Source: Trifolium pratense
Taxonomy: Eukaryota; Streptophyta; Magnoliopsida; Fabales; Fabaceae
Length of the DNA: 64,000 nucleotides
NCBI RefSeq assembly: GCF_020283565.1
Contig: NC_060061.1
Span: 3,852,010 to 3,916,009, forward strand
Direction of reading: 5' to 3'
In this document: positions 1-12,424 of the stretch, piece after piece
Layout: each line of letters opens with the position of its first letter
Position numbering within the stretch: the stretch's first letter is position 1
Position numbers and translations under genes: made by a program
The notes under the pieces: generated by a model
What the model saw: the letters and a program-made list of their open reading frames with translations, nothing else
Databases searched by the model: none
Told to the model about the DNA's origin: nothing

Positions 1-368
1 AACTTACTAAGTTAATTTAATTATGGATGACTTAAGCATGTATAATCACACAAATACGATTTTTCTTACAGTCAACATAAGATGGCCAACCTAAGATTTA
101 TCAGCTTAAATTAATCAAACTCATAAGCTGAAGCTATATTAGTTAGTACAGTCTGGTTGAGTGAGTGAGACTAAGGATGGAGCAATCAGTTAGTCCATTC
201 TGGCTGAGTAAAACTCAGGATGGAGCAGTCGATTTGTTTGTTTGTATAATAACATTTGGAAGACATTGTAATGTAATTGTTAAATTAGGCTGAATTGAAG
301 GATACGAGATGATATAGAGATGTACTAAATACTGCTATGTTCCTCACACTAGTTTAATTTAATTACAG

Positions 369-1768
369 GTAGAAGGAATTCAGGTTCATGCAGATGAAGG
401 TGGAACAACCCAAACTCGAGGAGGCATATACTGGTTAATCCTGCCTGCTGGATGTATTAATTGCTACTATTCTTGCTTTTCTTACCTGGTCATCTTAATT
501 TTCAAAATTGTCAAAGATGTTCTCATAAACAATATTTTCTGCTTTTCCTAGTGCGTATTAATTAGTTAACATGCAATAGTTTATTTATATATGCTACTTA
601 GAACCTTCATGGAATACTTGATTTTCCTTTTTGTAACTTTTTGGGTTTATTCGATGTTGCTGATTCTATTATTTGTTGTGGACCTGCGGTAAATCAGATC
701 TTGGTTCATCTTTCTGGGGCATGATCTTGATACTTGCATCAACAAATCTTCTCACTGCTAGAATTGCGGCTGGTTGTTTTATTGCTGCTCTACTTATTGT
801 CCTCTTCGTAGCGAAAAATGTAAGTGATTGACAATGCAATTAATATCGTTTGTGTAACTATATATGAAAATTCAAATAGGTCGATGATAATATCAACTTA
901 TATGCCTCACGCCTTGCATCTGTGTGTCAATGTGTGTCGAACTATTTCTGTGCGGAATATTGGAATAATATGTGCCTTTTTTGAGATGATATTTATCCAA
1001 TTTACTATGTCTGCCTTATGGTAAAAGAGACTTAACCTTTATTTGTTATTCTTTATTATGCAGTGGACTCTTAGAGGACTTTGTATTGGTATGTGCTTTC
1101 ATACTTAAGGTATCTAGGAGTTACACATTATATTCTTTATGTTCATAATATATATTTGTATGTTGAGGTTTCAGGATTTATCATTTTCCTTGGTGTAATA
1201 TGGATTCTGCAAGAGACAACCGAGGTTCGAATACTTCGCTACATTATATTGTTCATAGGTAAAATACTATACAATTTTTTTCTGTCGAATATTCATATTG
1301 AAATCCTAACCACTGGTTGAACTTTGACAATTGTCATTAAAAACATATCCTTAACATTTTTGTTTTTTTGCAAATCAAAATGCAGGTGTAATGAACAGCT
1401 TGTTTTCAGTATACGGTATGACATTAGAAATAAGTGATCGATCAAATTGATTTCTTGTTACATCTATCTATCTACCTTGAATGAAATAATAAAATAAAAT
1501 CTATGTAACATAACAATGCAGATATTTACGATGATCTGATATCCCGTAGAGTACATTCAAGTGACGCAGAGAAATTTGCAGAAGTATGCCCTTGTCCTTG
1601 TACTGGTGTTGGATGGGGTGTCATTTGGTGAGGATATGTTACTTCTTTCTTTGTTTTTACTTTTTTTTTTTTGAACCAGCACCAATTCTTAATTCATCTT
1701 GCAGGGGTTTGATATCTTTTGCCTTTCTATGTGGAGCTGTGTATCTTGGTGCTGTGATCTTGTCATAA
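369..1768 (+). CDS. Peptidase M50B-like membrane protein, 3' part
   Basis: Seven exons join in phase: 369-453, 698-819, 1064-1088, 1175-1258, 1386-1415, 1522-1627, 1705-1768 (stop TAA). Every intron is GT-AG. The protein reads through GGTTQTRGGIYW, GYLGSSFWGM, NLLTARIAAG, NWTLRGLCIGF, VIWILQETTEVRILRY, SVYDIYDDLISRRVHSSDAE and CPCPCTGVGWGVIWG, and ends in a hydrophobic segment with GAVYLGAVILS. This is the plant/fungal M50B-like family of multi-pass membrane proteins related to site-2 metalloproteases. The zinc-binding HExxH should lie in the missing N-terminal part, left of the window, so catalytic competence cannot be judged. At least four hydrophobic stretches are visible. No upstream exon was found in 1-368, which reads as intron and holds a short direct repeat around GGATGGAGCA. 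Family assignment is from memory of the conserved C-terminus; substrate and compartment are unknown. Confidence 0.85.
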
Positions 1769-3628
1769 GGTAACTTAATTAATTATTACTTGTCACGCAA
1801 GAAATGGAAAATGCTTCATCTAAATCTGTTTTTATGTACAGGTGCAGCAACGAAGATTCTGTTTCAAGATTCTGTGATTCAGTTCATTGGGATTTACTTC
1901 TTTGACAGACTAATAATTAAGTTTACATGAATGTCACTATTTTACCATCTTCTCAAATTATAATATTAATTGTGTAGTGATTAATCATTTAATTGTGCAT
2001 GAGACACTGTAATTAGCCATCGATTTATCATATGTATATTTGTTATACAAGTTCCTCATTAATTAGAGAACATACATCTAAAGAATGATTAAAACACTTT
2101 TACATGCAATTTCTACCCCAAAAAAAAAAAAAAAAACCAACCTTTTTTTTCTTACCAACTAACTTTTTTTTAAAAAAAGCTACATTCTTTGGTTCATTAA
2201 TTAATTTTAGGATAGGTTTGTTTGTATTATATAAACTTGTAATTTATCCGAAAATGAAATGAAGTGGTGACTCATCTACCTTATAGAATAAGTTTGTTTG
2301 TATTATATAAACTGTATTGGCTTATTCAATCATTATGAAAAATGAGAAAATAGTCTTTTCTTCTTTTTAGAAGGCTTCTCTACCCTCAAAGTAGAGTAAT
2401 TCTATTTTCACAATCATAACACCTAATTTATAATGAATACAAATTTTTTTTATCAAAAGTCAATACCAATTTAAATTAACGCGTTTAAATATCGTAAGGT
2501 AGTCAAAAACATACTAAATATGCATAAGAGCCATAATTTATTCATTTGTGTAAAATGTACAAATCCAAAATCTTTTGATATGCTATTGCGACTACACACA
2601 TGTGCACTCAAAAGGCTACAATTAAATGATGAAATAAATCGTGTTGCGTGCATCTGTGTGTGTCGAATTTTTATGCTAATCTTGTCAATGTCAAAATTTT
2701 CTAAAAATGCGTGCACCCTTGAGGCTACATTCTTTGTCGAAATTTAAACTAATTAGCATTTTTTGTGAGCTATATTATCATTAAAAAGGTATGATTTGTT
2801 TTTTACTGCAAATTATCAAATAATAGGATTTTTTTTATTAGTAACTCAAGCACTTAACAATATATTAAAAAGCAAGTTTTAAACCTCTGTACGTTTTGTT
2901 ATAATTCCTTAAGCCCCTCTATTATCCTATTACTCTCCTTTGTTACTGAATATGCTCACATGCCTCAAAAATTTCAGAAACATAGTGAATGGTCTCTTAA
3001 CATATGGAAGGCCTAAAGGAATTTTCTTGGAGAATTTATTTTGGCATCCTACCAATTTTTTCACGCGTTCCGTAAAATTAACAAAATATATTTGACATTA
3101 GAGTGTATTAGAGTGTGTTTGTTAAAGAGTGTGTTGCTAGCACTCCTCTTGTCTGATATTATATGAAATGAATGGTCTCTTAACTCTTTTTTTTTTGACA
3201 TTATATGATAAATATATTAGTTGGGGTCTAGATTGGCAAAAATGTAGTATAGCCTATAAACATATTTTCTCTCTTGGTATACTTGGTTGATGACAAGACG
3301 AGTTTTGGTTTGATAGAATACATGGGTTCTCTTAATTAGTATATACCATATTTTCCAAATATTTTATTAAGATTGTGGTATATTGTTTATTTCTTTTAGG
3401 AAGTCAATTTCTCTAATTGAATGTATATATGTTCTTTCTTTATGTTAATAAATAAATAATAATGACTATCTGACTATCATAAAGATGCATGTTGTGTATG
3501 ACCTAATTTTAGATGTATTAAAATATTTTCTAGAAAAAAATATAATATCATAAATGAAATTGTTGACTCTTTTTATTTGTTATATTAACTAATTTCAAAT
3601 CCTTATCCTTATTATGCAGGAAAAGAAA
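1769..3628. other. Gene-less AT-rich interval, 3' flank of the M50B-like gene
   Basis: No credible coding region. The first 250 bp are probably 3' UTR. A poly-A/poly-T rich stretch lies near 2115-2185. A segment containing GTTTGTTTGTATTATATAAAC occurs twice, near 2216 and 2290, giving a short local duplication. The rest is low-complexity AT-rich sequence. Confidence 0.6.
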
Positions 3629-3721
3629 ATGTCGTCAAAGAGTTCTGACCCCTTTAACCATGCCGATGGCCTGAGTTCCTTAAGTCAAACAGTATTAATA
3701 GCTGTTATCGGGATTCCTTGA
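3629..3721 (+). CDS. Very short ORF, 30 codons, doubtful
   Basis: An ATG follows an acceptor-like TATGCAG and opens a 30-residue frame, MSSKSSDPFNHADGLSSLSQ and on, ending in a hydrophobic LIAVIGIP before TGA. It lies 30 bp before a second short ORF that begins with a similar SIAV stretch. The two may be a broken small membrane-protein gene or exons of a transcript I cannot reconstruct. No family is recognised. Confidence 0.2.
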   Translation: MSSKSSDPFNHADGLSSLSQTVLIAVIGIP

Positions 3722-3751
3722 CGATCTCAATAGCTTTTTTTTTTGGTATAC

Positions 3752-3880
3752 ATGTCGATAGCTGTTTTATTACTAGCAATTATAATATGGATTGTATTTA
3801 TTTTTATTAGAAACTATCGGGATCATCAAGCACATGAAGAAGCTCAACAAGCAAATTATAATAGTAGTATAATCATCTAA
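3752..3880 (+). CDS. Small single-pass membrane protein candidate, 42 aa
   Basis: ATG to TAA gives 42 residues: a hydrophobic N-terminal segment of about 20 residues (residues 2-19, LLLAIIIWIVFIFI core), then a polar tail RNYRDHQAHEEAQQANYNSS and three final isoleucines. The pattern of TM segment, basic RNYR stop-transfer and acidic/Gln-rich tail looks protein-like rather than random, but the ORF is short and no homologue is recognised. An upstream poly-T tract could serve as a pyrimidine tract for a splice acceptor. Confidence 0.3.
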   Translation: MSIAVLLLAIIIWIVFIFIRNYRDHQAHEEAQQANYNSSIII

Positions 3881-4509
3881 AATAGAAACATTATACTACT
3901 ATACTGGAGTAGAGTATACTGTATTTTTTTATTCATAAGCTAAGTCTATTATATTTATCCATCCATTAAAGAATTTTCTTTTTGTTTTTCCTTCTAAATC
4001 ACACTAATTAATATCCCCTCCCTATTACTTGTAAACCTCTTTTGTAAGTTATAACATTGGCTCTCTATGTGTGCATGTAATCGCGTGTGCATACATGCGT
4101 GCGTCTGTATGTTAAAATTAGTAAATTAAATAATTTTTTGACTTGATTTTTACCAATTTATCTTTATGGGTAAATACTTAAACCTGAGTTATAAGAAAAT
4201 AATTAACTTGTTCATATGAGTTATTTTCCTATTTTAAATATGAGAATTGAATGTACTCTCAATGATGATTATCATTTGTATTTCCTTATGATAATCGATA
4301 ATAATCTCATTCATTTATTCATTTTGTCTTATGATAATCAATATATAAACTCTTCATGTTCCATTTTTAGTTTTCTTTCAATTACCAATTGTAACAACTC
4401 CACCTAAAAAAGAAGGGAAATCAACAACGCCACACTCTCACAACGACAACACAAATGCAAAAGAAAACAACTAAAAAACTCAACAATGAGAAATCAACAA
4501 CGCGACACT

Positions 4510-4567
4510 CTGATAAGGTAACTGAGATGATTGTTGGTTTGGTAGTGGCTTGCCCTAGTGGGAATGA
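4510..4567 (-). pseudogene. ESP1 exon 5 fragment
   Basis: About 55 bp closely match the ESP1 exon at 23417-23506, including the run GATGATTGTTGGTTTGGTAG, with a few substitutions and a small indel. The match begins at the exon edge (CTGATAAGG) and stops inside the exon. It is too short and mutated to code. It is a displaced copy of part of the gene that lies 19 kb downstream. Confidence 0.7.
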
Positions 4568-4744
4568 GGTTTAATTTGCAACTTCTTGAAAATGATAAGA
4601 CATGAGAGAGAATTTCTTTGGGAAAAATGTTAAACGGCAAGCATATTAATAAGAAAATTTTATCTTTTTATGGACTATGATGATTAAAAAAAAGGCACTA
4701 GTGACAAACAATTTATTTTAGAATAGATTATCCTTTTTTTTTTT

Positions 4745-4875
4745 TTTGTATTTAGTAGTCCAGTGGTTAGACTCACACACTATAAGTGTGAAGCAGTGGA
4801 AAATATGAAATTCAAACCTGACCGTGCGGCCCCTCTAATAACATCCTTGTAACTACCAACTGAGCTATCTTTATC
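4745..4875 (+). mobile_element. tRNA-derived SINE-like fragment
   Basis: Has a polymerase III A-box-like CCAGTGGTTAGACTC and B-box-like ATTCAAACC about 45 bp apart, preceded by a poly-T run and followed by a segment ending CAACTGAGCTATC. This is the layout of plant tRNA-derived SINEs. It cannot fold as a full tRNA, so it is not called a tRNA gene. Confidence 0.45.
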
Positions 4876-5130
4876 TTTATAGAACAATAGATAGTTAATT
4901 TAGTATCGAAACGGTTTTAAAATGATTGATTAAGCCATTAAAAATCCACCGAAAATCTTCTAACAAATTTAATCCAATCCATCGATTAAAGAATTAAGTT
5001 CATAAAAAAATTTCAAGTATATTAAATTTTATTTTTAAAATATTTCTTAAACATTTTATTTTCTCTTGATTAATTTATCCCAAACACAGATGTTTTAGAA
5101 AGACCTATTTCAGCCCAAACCAATTTTTTT

Positions 5131-5545
5131 AGTGGGCTTGACAAGATTTATTTTACAGGCCCACAATCCACAATAGATTGTTTTAATATTTTTATATTAT
5201 AATTTTATGTTAAGTTATAAAAAATAAAAATTTGTATTCTTATTTTTTTTAATTTTTTTATTAAAAAACCAATTAGCATGCGGTTTATTAACATGTATCT
5301 TTACGACACATATTACCGTTTCATTATTATAAATTAGTGGGCTTAACAAGATTTATTTTACAGGCGCACAAGTCCGCAATAGATTGTTTTAATAATTTTA
5401 TATTATAATTTTATGTTAAGTTATAAAAAATAAAATTTTGTAATTTTATTTTTTGATTTTTTAATTAAATAACCAAATTAGCATGCATTTTATTAACATG
5501 TATCTTTACTTCACATATTACCTTTCCATTATTAATAAGTAGTAA
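5131..5545. repeat. Two-copy tandem duplication, about 205-bp unit
   Basis: The unit starting AGTGGGCTTGACAAGATTTA at 5131 recurs at 5336 (AGTGGGCTTAACAAGATTTA). Both carry GATTTATTTTACAGGC, CAATAGATTGTTTTAAT, ATTTTATGTTAAGTTATAAA, and a 3' part TTAGCATG...ATTAACATGTATCTTTAC. The copies differ by scattered substitutions and small indels and sit head to tail. Confidence 0.85.
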
Positions 5546-5580
5546 TATTTTGTAAAAAACAAATTGAGTATATAAAGTAA

Positions 5581-5934
5581 TATTTCCTCCGTTCATTTTT
5601 AAGTGTCGTTTGACGGCGGACTTAGCGTTCTTATTTAACTGTCATTTTGATATTTAAAGGGTAGAATTTATCAATGATACGCTTTTTCAATTACTCTTAT
5701 ATTTTTCAATAAAACTAATTAATACTATTAATACTATACTATATATTTGAAAAACTATATTTTTTTATACATAACATATTAAATTTATTGAAAAAAGAAT
5801 ACGTGTGTACAAAATAATAGAAATTTATTGGTGGGTTAAAATGAGAGTATAATAGAAAGAAAATACATAAAAATACATTTTATTAATTTGTTGCTATTAT
5901 TTCAAAACGACACTTTAAAAAAATAGAGGAAATA
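5581..5934. mobile_element. Stowaway-like MITE, about 354 bp
   Basis: Terminal inverted repeats: TATTTCCTCCGTTCATTTTT then AAGTGTCGTTT at the left, and the complement of this, AAACGACACTTTA then AGAGGAAATA, at the right. CTCCGT-type ends and a terminal TA fit Stowaway (Tc1/mariner) elements. The interior is AT-rich and has no ORF. Confidence 0.75.
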
Positions 5935-6699
5935 CTATTTTGTAAAAACACAAGTAGTAGTAGTATGCTTAAAAAAAGAAGAAGAGTAGGAGTACTATTT
6001 AATACAATTAAATTAAGGTGAACACTTCGATACATATCTTACGTGGATATGTACCCGTACATGTTTAGATGGATGATCGTGATTGATCCACAAATAATAT
6101 TTAATATAAAAAATTATTAAATACAATTTATAAACCAATCAGAATCATCCTACTCAACAAATGTATATGTAGATATTCAAATAACATGTGTAACAAAAAT
6201 TCACCTTAAATTAAAACCAGTGAAAAATATACTAATTTTTAAGGATTTGAATCATTGATTAAAGTGTAAAGTACCTCATTTCCTTCGAACCAAACAAAGG
6301 GTTAATTAACGAAAAGTAGGAGCACTAGAAGAATTTTTTTGATCGAATTAAATGAGATATTTTTTTCTTTTTCTGTTCAAAGATAGTAGTAACGATGTAA
6401 CCCAAAGTAGAAGAATTTTTCAACCACAGAATTTGAGTACTTTTATTTTTCTTTCAAACATTAGGTACTACCACACATACTATAGTCTAATTCATTCATA
6501 AAGATATTTTTTGATTGATTGATTATAGTATATGATATTTATTTTCCCGGAATATACATTTCTTGCTCTGCTATCTTTCCTTCCTTCCTTATGAATTTCT
6601 CATCATAATGAATGATAAATAACCGTCATGTATAGAAACTAAAATCATACAATTATTATTACTTTTTACTTTTCCTTTTTCTATTTCTTTCTCACTGCA
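5935..6699. promoter_or_regulatory. Upstream region of the SMP/C2 gene
   Basis: Gene-less 765 bp before the first ATG of the SYTF-like gene. It must hold the promoter and 5' UTR, but no certain TATA box or named motif was identified. The last 100 bp are pyrimidine-rich (CTTTTTACTTTTCCTTTTTC), as in many plant 5' UTRs. Confidence 0.4.
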
Positions 6700-9600
6700 A
6701 TGAGTAGTAGTAATAAAATGTTGATTACCATTAGTAATTTGGAAGAAGCTGTAGTGAAGAACATGTTAAACCAATTTGTGAAGGTGAAGAAGAAATCAAG
6801 GATTTCATACTTGCTTATTCTCGTTTTTATTGCTTGGTTTATTCACAAATGGATCTTCTCTTTCTCCAATTTCCTTCCAATTGCACTCCTTCTCTTTGCA
6901 TCTACTCAAGTAAGTATTTTCTTTCTCTACTTTCTCCTTCTCTCTCTTTTTTTACTTCATTTTGTTAAATCAACACTTCAATTGATCCTTTGGAAGCAAA
7001 CCAATTGATAATTTAGAATTTTATCGCGTCAATAAGTGTGTCAATATGAAGTACGGATACCTGACACGACACAGACACTTACACATCCACACCATTATAA
7101 TTTGAGAAAAATGACATAAATTAGTGTAATCACAACCGGACATGCCTAATATGAGGAGTGTCTGTGCTTCATTAGTCAATTTAGTCCTCATACTTACCAA
7201 ATTACAACCTATGAATCACGGATACTAGTCGGATTAGGTGTCTCCCAATGTCTTTCATGCATATCAATGTCTAACACCGACATGTGTGCTTACGTGATTA
7301 TATTGAATTGTGTCATTTTTTCAAATTATAATCCGTGTTTGGTGTCCGTGCTTCACGAATTGCATGTTAGTCTCTTAAAATGAACAATGTCATTAGATTT
7401 GGGTCGCTTTTACAAATTCAGCACAAAAATTTGAAGGTTTTATGTTTATCTTGATGTAAGACAAAACTATGTAGCTCTTTCATTGATTTTGATGGATGTT
7501 AACTAAAGAAATATTTTGATTGGAAGACTAAATTGATTGATGTTCTTTAATTTAAGGGATTAATTTGTTATTTTGTAAATTTGAGGGACTTAATTACTCG
7601 ACTTGTACAATTGTATATTTGGGACTTTGTTGAAGAGCAATGAAAGGAGAAGCAACTAGTCCTGGTTCTGTTGTTTTGATACCCCATGTTGATCTTTGTT
7701 GTGTTGGGTCTTTATTTTGTAGTATGGGAATTACCAGCGGAAACTACTTGAAGAGGACTTGAACAAGAAATGGAATCGTATCATAGTCAATACCTCGGTA
7801 CCTTTTTCACTCCAGCTCTTTGGCATTCTCACGAGAGAGATTTGTGATGCTGATATTAACTTATTCTTTGTGTACATTATATAGCCTGTCACACCATTGG
7901 AACAATGTGAGTGGTTGAATCTACTGTTGTCACAAATCTGGTCCAACTATTTTAATCCTAAGCTCTCAAAAAGGTTATCAGCCATAGTAGAGGTGAAATT
8001 TCCCTGTCTTTTATTAATCACTACATCAAATATAGTTTGCATCTTTATTGCACATTTGAAGTTATGACATACATAGTAAATTGCTTCAATATATATTGGA
8101 GTTTTGCACAACGAGTCAGTGAATGTGGAATTGACTCGTCAATTTTGTCTTTTGTGTCTCAGAAACGTTTAAAGCTGCGGAAACCAAGATTTATAGTAAG
8201 TACCAATAATTTTCATCTGCTGAAGAGTTTCACATTTGTTTACCAAAAATGTTTGCACATTTAATTCAATATATGCTAAAATATTTTTTGGAGGATTTGT
8301 ACTGAGCTGAGCTAAAGAAATAAATTCTGCAGGAAAGAGTTGAGGTGCAGGAATTTTCACTTGGGTCACGCCCTCCCAGTTTGGGCCTTCAAGGGATGAG
8401 ATGGTCAACCTCTGGTGAACAGGTTTTAGTTTGCATCGCATTTCAAATGTCACTTCTATACAACTTTATAGATGCTTTGTTTATTTAACATCTATTATTA
8501 TGACTAATGCCTTTTTTCTTTTTTTCCGTTAAGCATTTATATATTCGACATATATGAGATTTTAATATAGAATTCTATTTGTATTGACAGCGAGTCCTGA
8601 AAATGGGTTTTGATTGGGACACGAGTGAGATGAGTATTTTGATGGTTGCTAAGCTGGCTGTTGGTACTGCCAGAATTGTGATTAACAGTCTTCATATCAA
8701 GGGTGATGTATGTGAAATAACATGCTTTGCATTTATGCTTCTCTGACATGCAATAGAGCTATCTATATTAAATGAAGTAGCAGAAATGAAAACAAATTAG
8801 GAGGTTAGGTTGGTTGCTAATATAGATCTATAAATGTGATTGCCGAGTATACTGCAGTTTTTAAGGAAATTATGTTCTGTATGATACATTCCTTATGTTC
8901 TGAGGCATTGCTTCTTCTTTTTCATAATCTAATCATTCACATTATTTTGCAGCTTCTTGTGACACCAATTCTAGATGGAAAAGCACTTCTGTATTCATTT
9001 GTATCAACACCTGAGGTTAGAATAGGAATTGCTTTTGGAAGTGGAGGAAGCCAATCATCCACTGAGTTGCCTGGTGTTTCTCCTTGGCTGGTATGTTTCA
9101 GAGAATCTAATGTCAATTTTTTTAGCAAATACTTGATGTATATAATTTATCGGGCAATTTGAGACCACCGAATTAGGAACAGTTTTGTCTATAAAAATCA
9201 TATCCATTGCAATTTGAGACAAGCGAATTAGGAACAGTATTGGAACATTCCTTGTCGTTTCATGTCTCTTTTGTTAGCTTTCTCTTGTGTTGTGTCGTAT
9301 GATGTTTTATGCTAATAGTACGTTACCTTTCGGACAGGTTAAACTTTTTACCGACACTTTGGTAAAAACCTTGGTGGAACCTCGGCGCCGCTGTTTCAGT
9401 TTGCCTGCAGTTGATTTAAGGAAACATGCTGTTGGAGGCACAATATATGTTTCAGTGATTTCCGCTAACAAACTTTCTAGTAGTTGGCTCAAGAGGAGGC
9501 AACAAAATGGCACAGGCGATGGCTGTTTAGAAGACAACTTGCGTGACAAAGACTTGCATACATTTGTAGAGGTAGAAGCGGAGGAGCTGACAAGGAGAAC

Positions 9601-12182
9601 AACTGTGAGCCTTGGTTCAGCTCCAAGATGGGATACAACATTTAATATGGTTTTACATGATAATACAGGAATAGTTCGCTTCAATCTTTACGAGTGTCCC
9701 CCTGACAGTGTGAAGTATGACTACCTTGCATGTTGTGAAATCAAGGTACTGTCACCTCATGGATGATTGTTTTGCGTATGGTAGCAATAGAATTATTATT
9801 CGGCTGTCAATAAATATGTTATTGGGACAAGCAATTTTATTTGTAATACTGTTGTGGTATAGCTTATCATCATATATACTCTTTGAGCCTAACCTATTTT
9901 CTTTATGTTTCTGAGAAGTTGAGGCATGTTGAGGATGATTCAACAATAATGTGGGCAATAGGGCCTGATTCTGGTGTAATAGCAAAACATGCAAAGATTT
10001 GTGGAGAGGAAGTTGAAATGGTTGTCCCTTTTGAGGGGGCCAACTCAGCAGAGGTACAATATTTGCCCATCTGTCAAGCTTTCTTGCTTCAAATTTTTAA
10101 TCTTACATTAACGGTTTTGATTTTCATCTAATCAAATCTTACTAGGCCGTTCTTCTTTCCTGATTAGAACATTTACGCTCTTTTTGTACTAAGACACAAG
10201 AATCTGACTCATGAATTAATCATTCTATATCTTTTTCTGTATGGCTATAAAAGGATCACAATTCCAGATATTTGTGTGGCATAATTTTCTAATATTTCTT
10301 TTCAAAATTCATTAACGAGTTGCTATCAAAATTTCCTCAGACATTTTTTGCTCTTGAAAATGAAAGTAGTTGTACCTTTTCTAATGAAAATAAAATTGTT
10401 AGTAAATGGAATGTTTCATCCTTTTGACTCCCTTAATTCACTTTTTTAGTTAAAGGTGAGAATTGTAGTGAAAGAGTGGCAATTCTCTGATGGTTCTCAT
10501 AGCTCGACCAACCTCCATGCCAGTCCTCCTAAATCACTTAAGGGATCATCAAATCTTCTTTCAAAAACTGGAAGGAAACTTAAGATAACTGTTGTGGAAG
10601 CAAAGGATCTAGCCACGAATGACAAATTTGGAAAATTTGACCCTTACATTAAGTTGCAGTATGGAAAGGTGAGAGGTACTGGTTGTCTGTTTGACTCTTT
10701 TTAAGTCTTAATGCTTTGTTCTATATTGATGAACCAAGTTCTCTAGTATATAATATATTTATATTAAAATGTTATTTGATGCAATGTAAGTTCATAATAA
10801 TAACACTTTAACCTGATTCTATTATTGATTAATTTGTTCAGGTTGTCATGAAAACAAATGTTGCTCCTCCTCCTACTCGTCCAACTCCTGTCTGGAATGA
10901 GACATTTGAAGTAGATGAGAATAGTGGTGATGAATACCTAAATGTGAAATGCTTTAGTGAGGAAATTTTTGGAGATGAAAACATTGGTAGTGCACATGTA
11001 AATTTGGAAGGACTGATAGAAGGGTCAATCAGGGATGTGTGGGTCCCACTTGAAGGAGTGAATTCTGGTGAATTAAAACTTAAAATAGAAGCAATTAGGG
11101 TTGACGACAAAGAGGGGTCAAAGGTATGTTTCTTTAACAGGAAAATAAAGTGATTATTTTAACAACGTGCAAAGCTGAATTTTTAACTTAGGCATGTTCG
11201 TTCTTCTTACAAGCCCTATTCCTTTGAAATGGACACAGGGTCCGGCGTCATGCACGGTTAAGGCTAATGGTTGGATTGAACTTGTTCTTATTGAAGGAAG
11301 GGGTCTTATTGCTGCTGATCTTAGAGGGACAAGTGATCCTTATGTGAGGGTAAACTATGGAAACTTGAAGAAAAGAACAAAGGTTAGTAAACTTCATCCG
11401 AAGTTCCTGTTTCATAAATCAATGTCCTTAGGGTTTTCAAATTTTATTACCATTGAATTTTATCTGCTTACGGTGTTATACTGACATGACACAATTCATT
11501 GGTCACTTAACTGTTATTATTTGTTTCACACTTGTACGGTTTAATTTACTGTGGCATTATTATCTGGTAGGTTGTACACAAAACTCTCAACCCTCGATGG
11601 GACCAGACCTTAGAATTCAAAGACGATGGAAGTCCCCTGATACTGCATGTGAAGGACCATAATGCTTTACTACCCACATCAAGTATAGGTGAATGTGTTG
11701 TAGAATATCAAACGTTGCCTCCAAACCAAATGTCCGACAAGTGGATACCTCTCCAAGGGGTGAAAAGTGGTGAGATCCACATCCAAATCACAAGAAAAGT
11801 TCCAGCGAAGCAAACAAGACAATCTTCAGACTCTGAACTTTCTTTGACTAAATTACATCAGATTCCAAGCCAGGTGAGACTGTCTTACATCAGACTCTGA
11901 ATTATTAGTATTCTCTCATTTTCATTACACACTGTTATTCTCACATACTATTGAAATTGAACATTATATCAGATGAAGGAAATGACGAAAAAGATTCAGT
12001 ATTTAATAGAGGATGAAAATCTGGAAGAACTATCTACAACTTTGAGTGAGTTAGAAACACTAGAGGATACACAAGAAGGGTATATAGTCCAGTTGGAGAC
12101 TGAGCAAATGCTTCTTATCAGCAAAATAAATGAATTGGGCCAAGAGATCATCAACTCTTCTCCTTCCCTCAAAAGAAGTTGA
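6700..12182 (+). CDS. SYTF: SMP/C2-domain membrane-contact tether (synaptotagmin/NTMC2 type)
   Basis: Fourteen exons: 6700-6909, 7723-7797, 7885-7992, 8163-8195, 8333-8422, 8591-8707, 8953-9090, 9338-9745, 9916 (or 9919)-10053, 10450-10668, 10842-11123, 11239-11382, 11571-11873, 11973-12182. All are phase 0 and GT-AG; the product is about 824 aa. Residues 37-70 form an N-terminal membrane hairpin (YLLILVFIAWFIHKWIF). Residues about 99-270 are an SMP lipid-transfer domain. C2 domains lie at about 285-395, 478-600 and 617-735; the last two keep Asp-containing loops (KFGKFDPYIKL, GTSDPYVRV). A helical coiled-coil-like tail follows (757-815). The family anchors in the ER and tethers it to other membranes through lipid- and calcium-binding C2 domains. 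The length and third C2 plus coiled coil suit the SYTF/NTMC2T3 branch (At3g18370). The exon 9 acceptor is ambiguous by one codon. Confidence 0.9.
7048..7354. mobile_element. Foldback MITE in intron 1 of the SMP/C2 gene
   Basis: Ends are imperfect inverted repeats: GAAGTACGGATACCTGACAC at the left, and at the right GTGTTTGGTGTCCGTGCTTC, whose complement is GAAGCACGGACACCAAACAC. The interior repeats the theme (GACACTTACACATCC, GTGTCTGTGCTTC, CACCGACATG). Non-coding, about 307 bp. Superfamily unknown; no clear target-site duplication. Confidence 0.6.
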
Positions 12183-12424
12183 AATTGATTCTTATCAGCA
12201 TTGTTATTTCTCCATGTAAAATATTCTTCGTGGGAATCGTCACCAACAGATTATGTACATGTTTATCCAAGTCTTCTCCTAGCTACCCTCCACAGACCAC
12301 AATCCACATAATAGTGGTAGATTGGTTGTAGCATATAAGTACATGTTATTATTTTGTTTTTAAAAAAAGAGACAAGAGTATACAAATACATATAGATCCG
12401 TTGATGACTGTAATTACAACATAA

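Larger units (their letters stand above)
3882..5130. other. Gene-less interval with repeat debris
   Basis: Contains a GTGTGCATGTAATCGCGTGTGC / GCGTGCGTCTGTATG stretch at 4065-4115 that recurs as similar GCGTGC-rich stretches at 18470-18525 and 20105-20150, a short direct repeat GAAATCAACAACGC at about 4420 and 4491, the ESP1 fragment and the SINE-like segment listed separately. The remainder is AT-rich with no gene. Confidence 0.55.
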
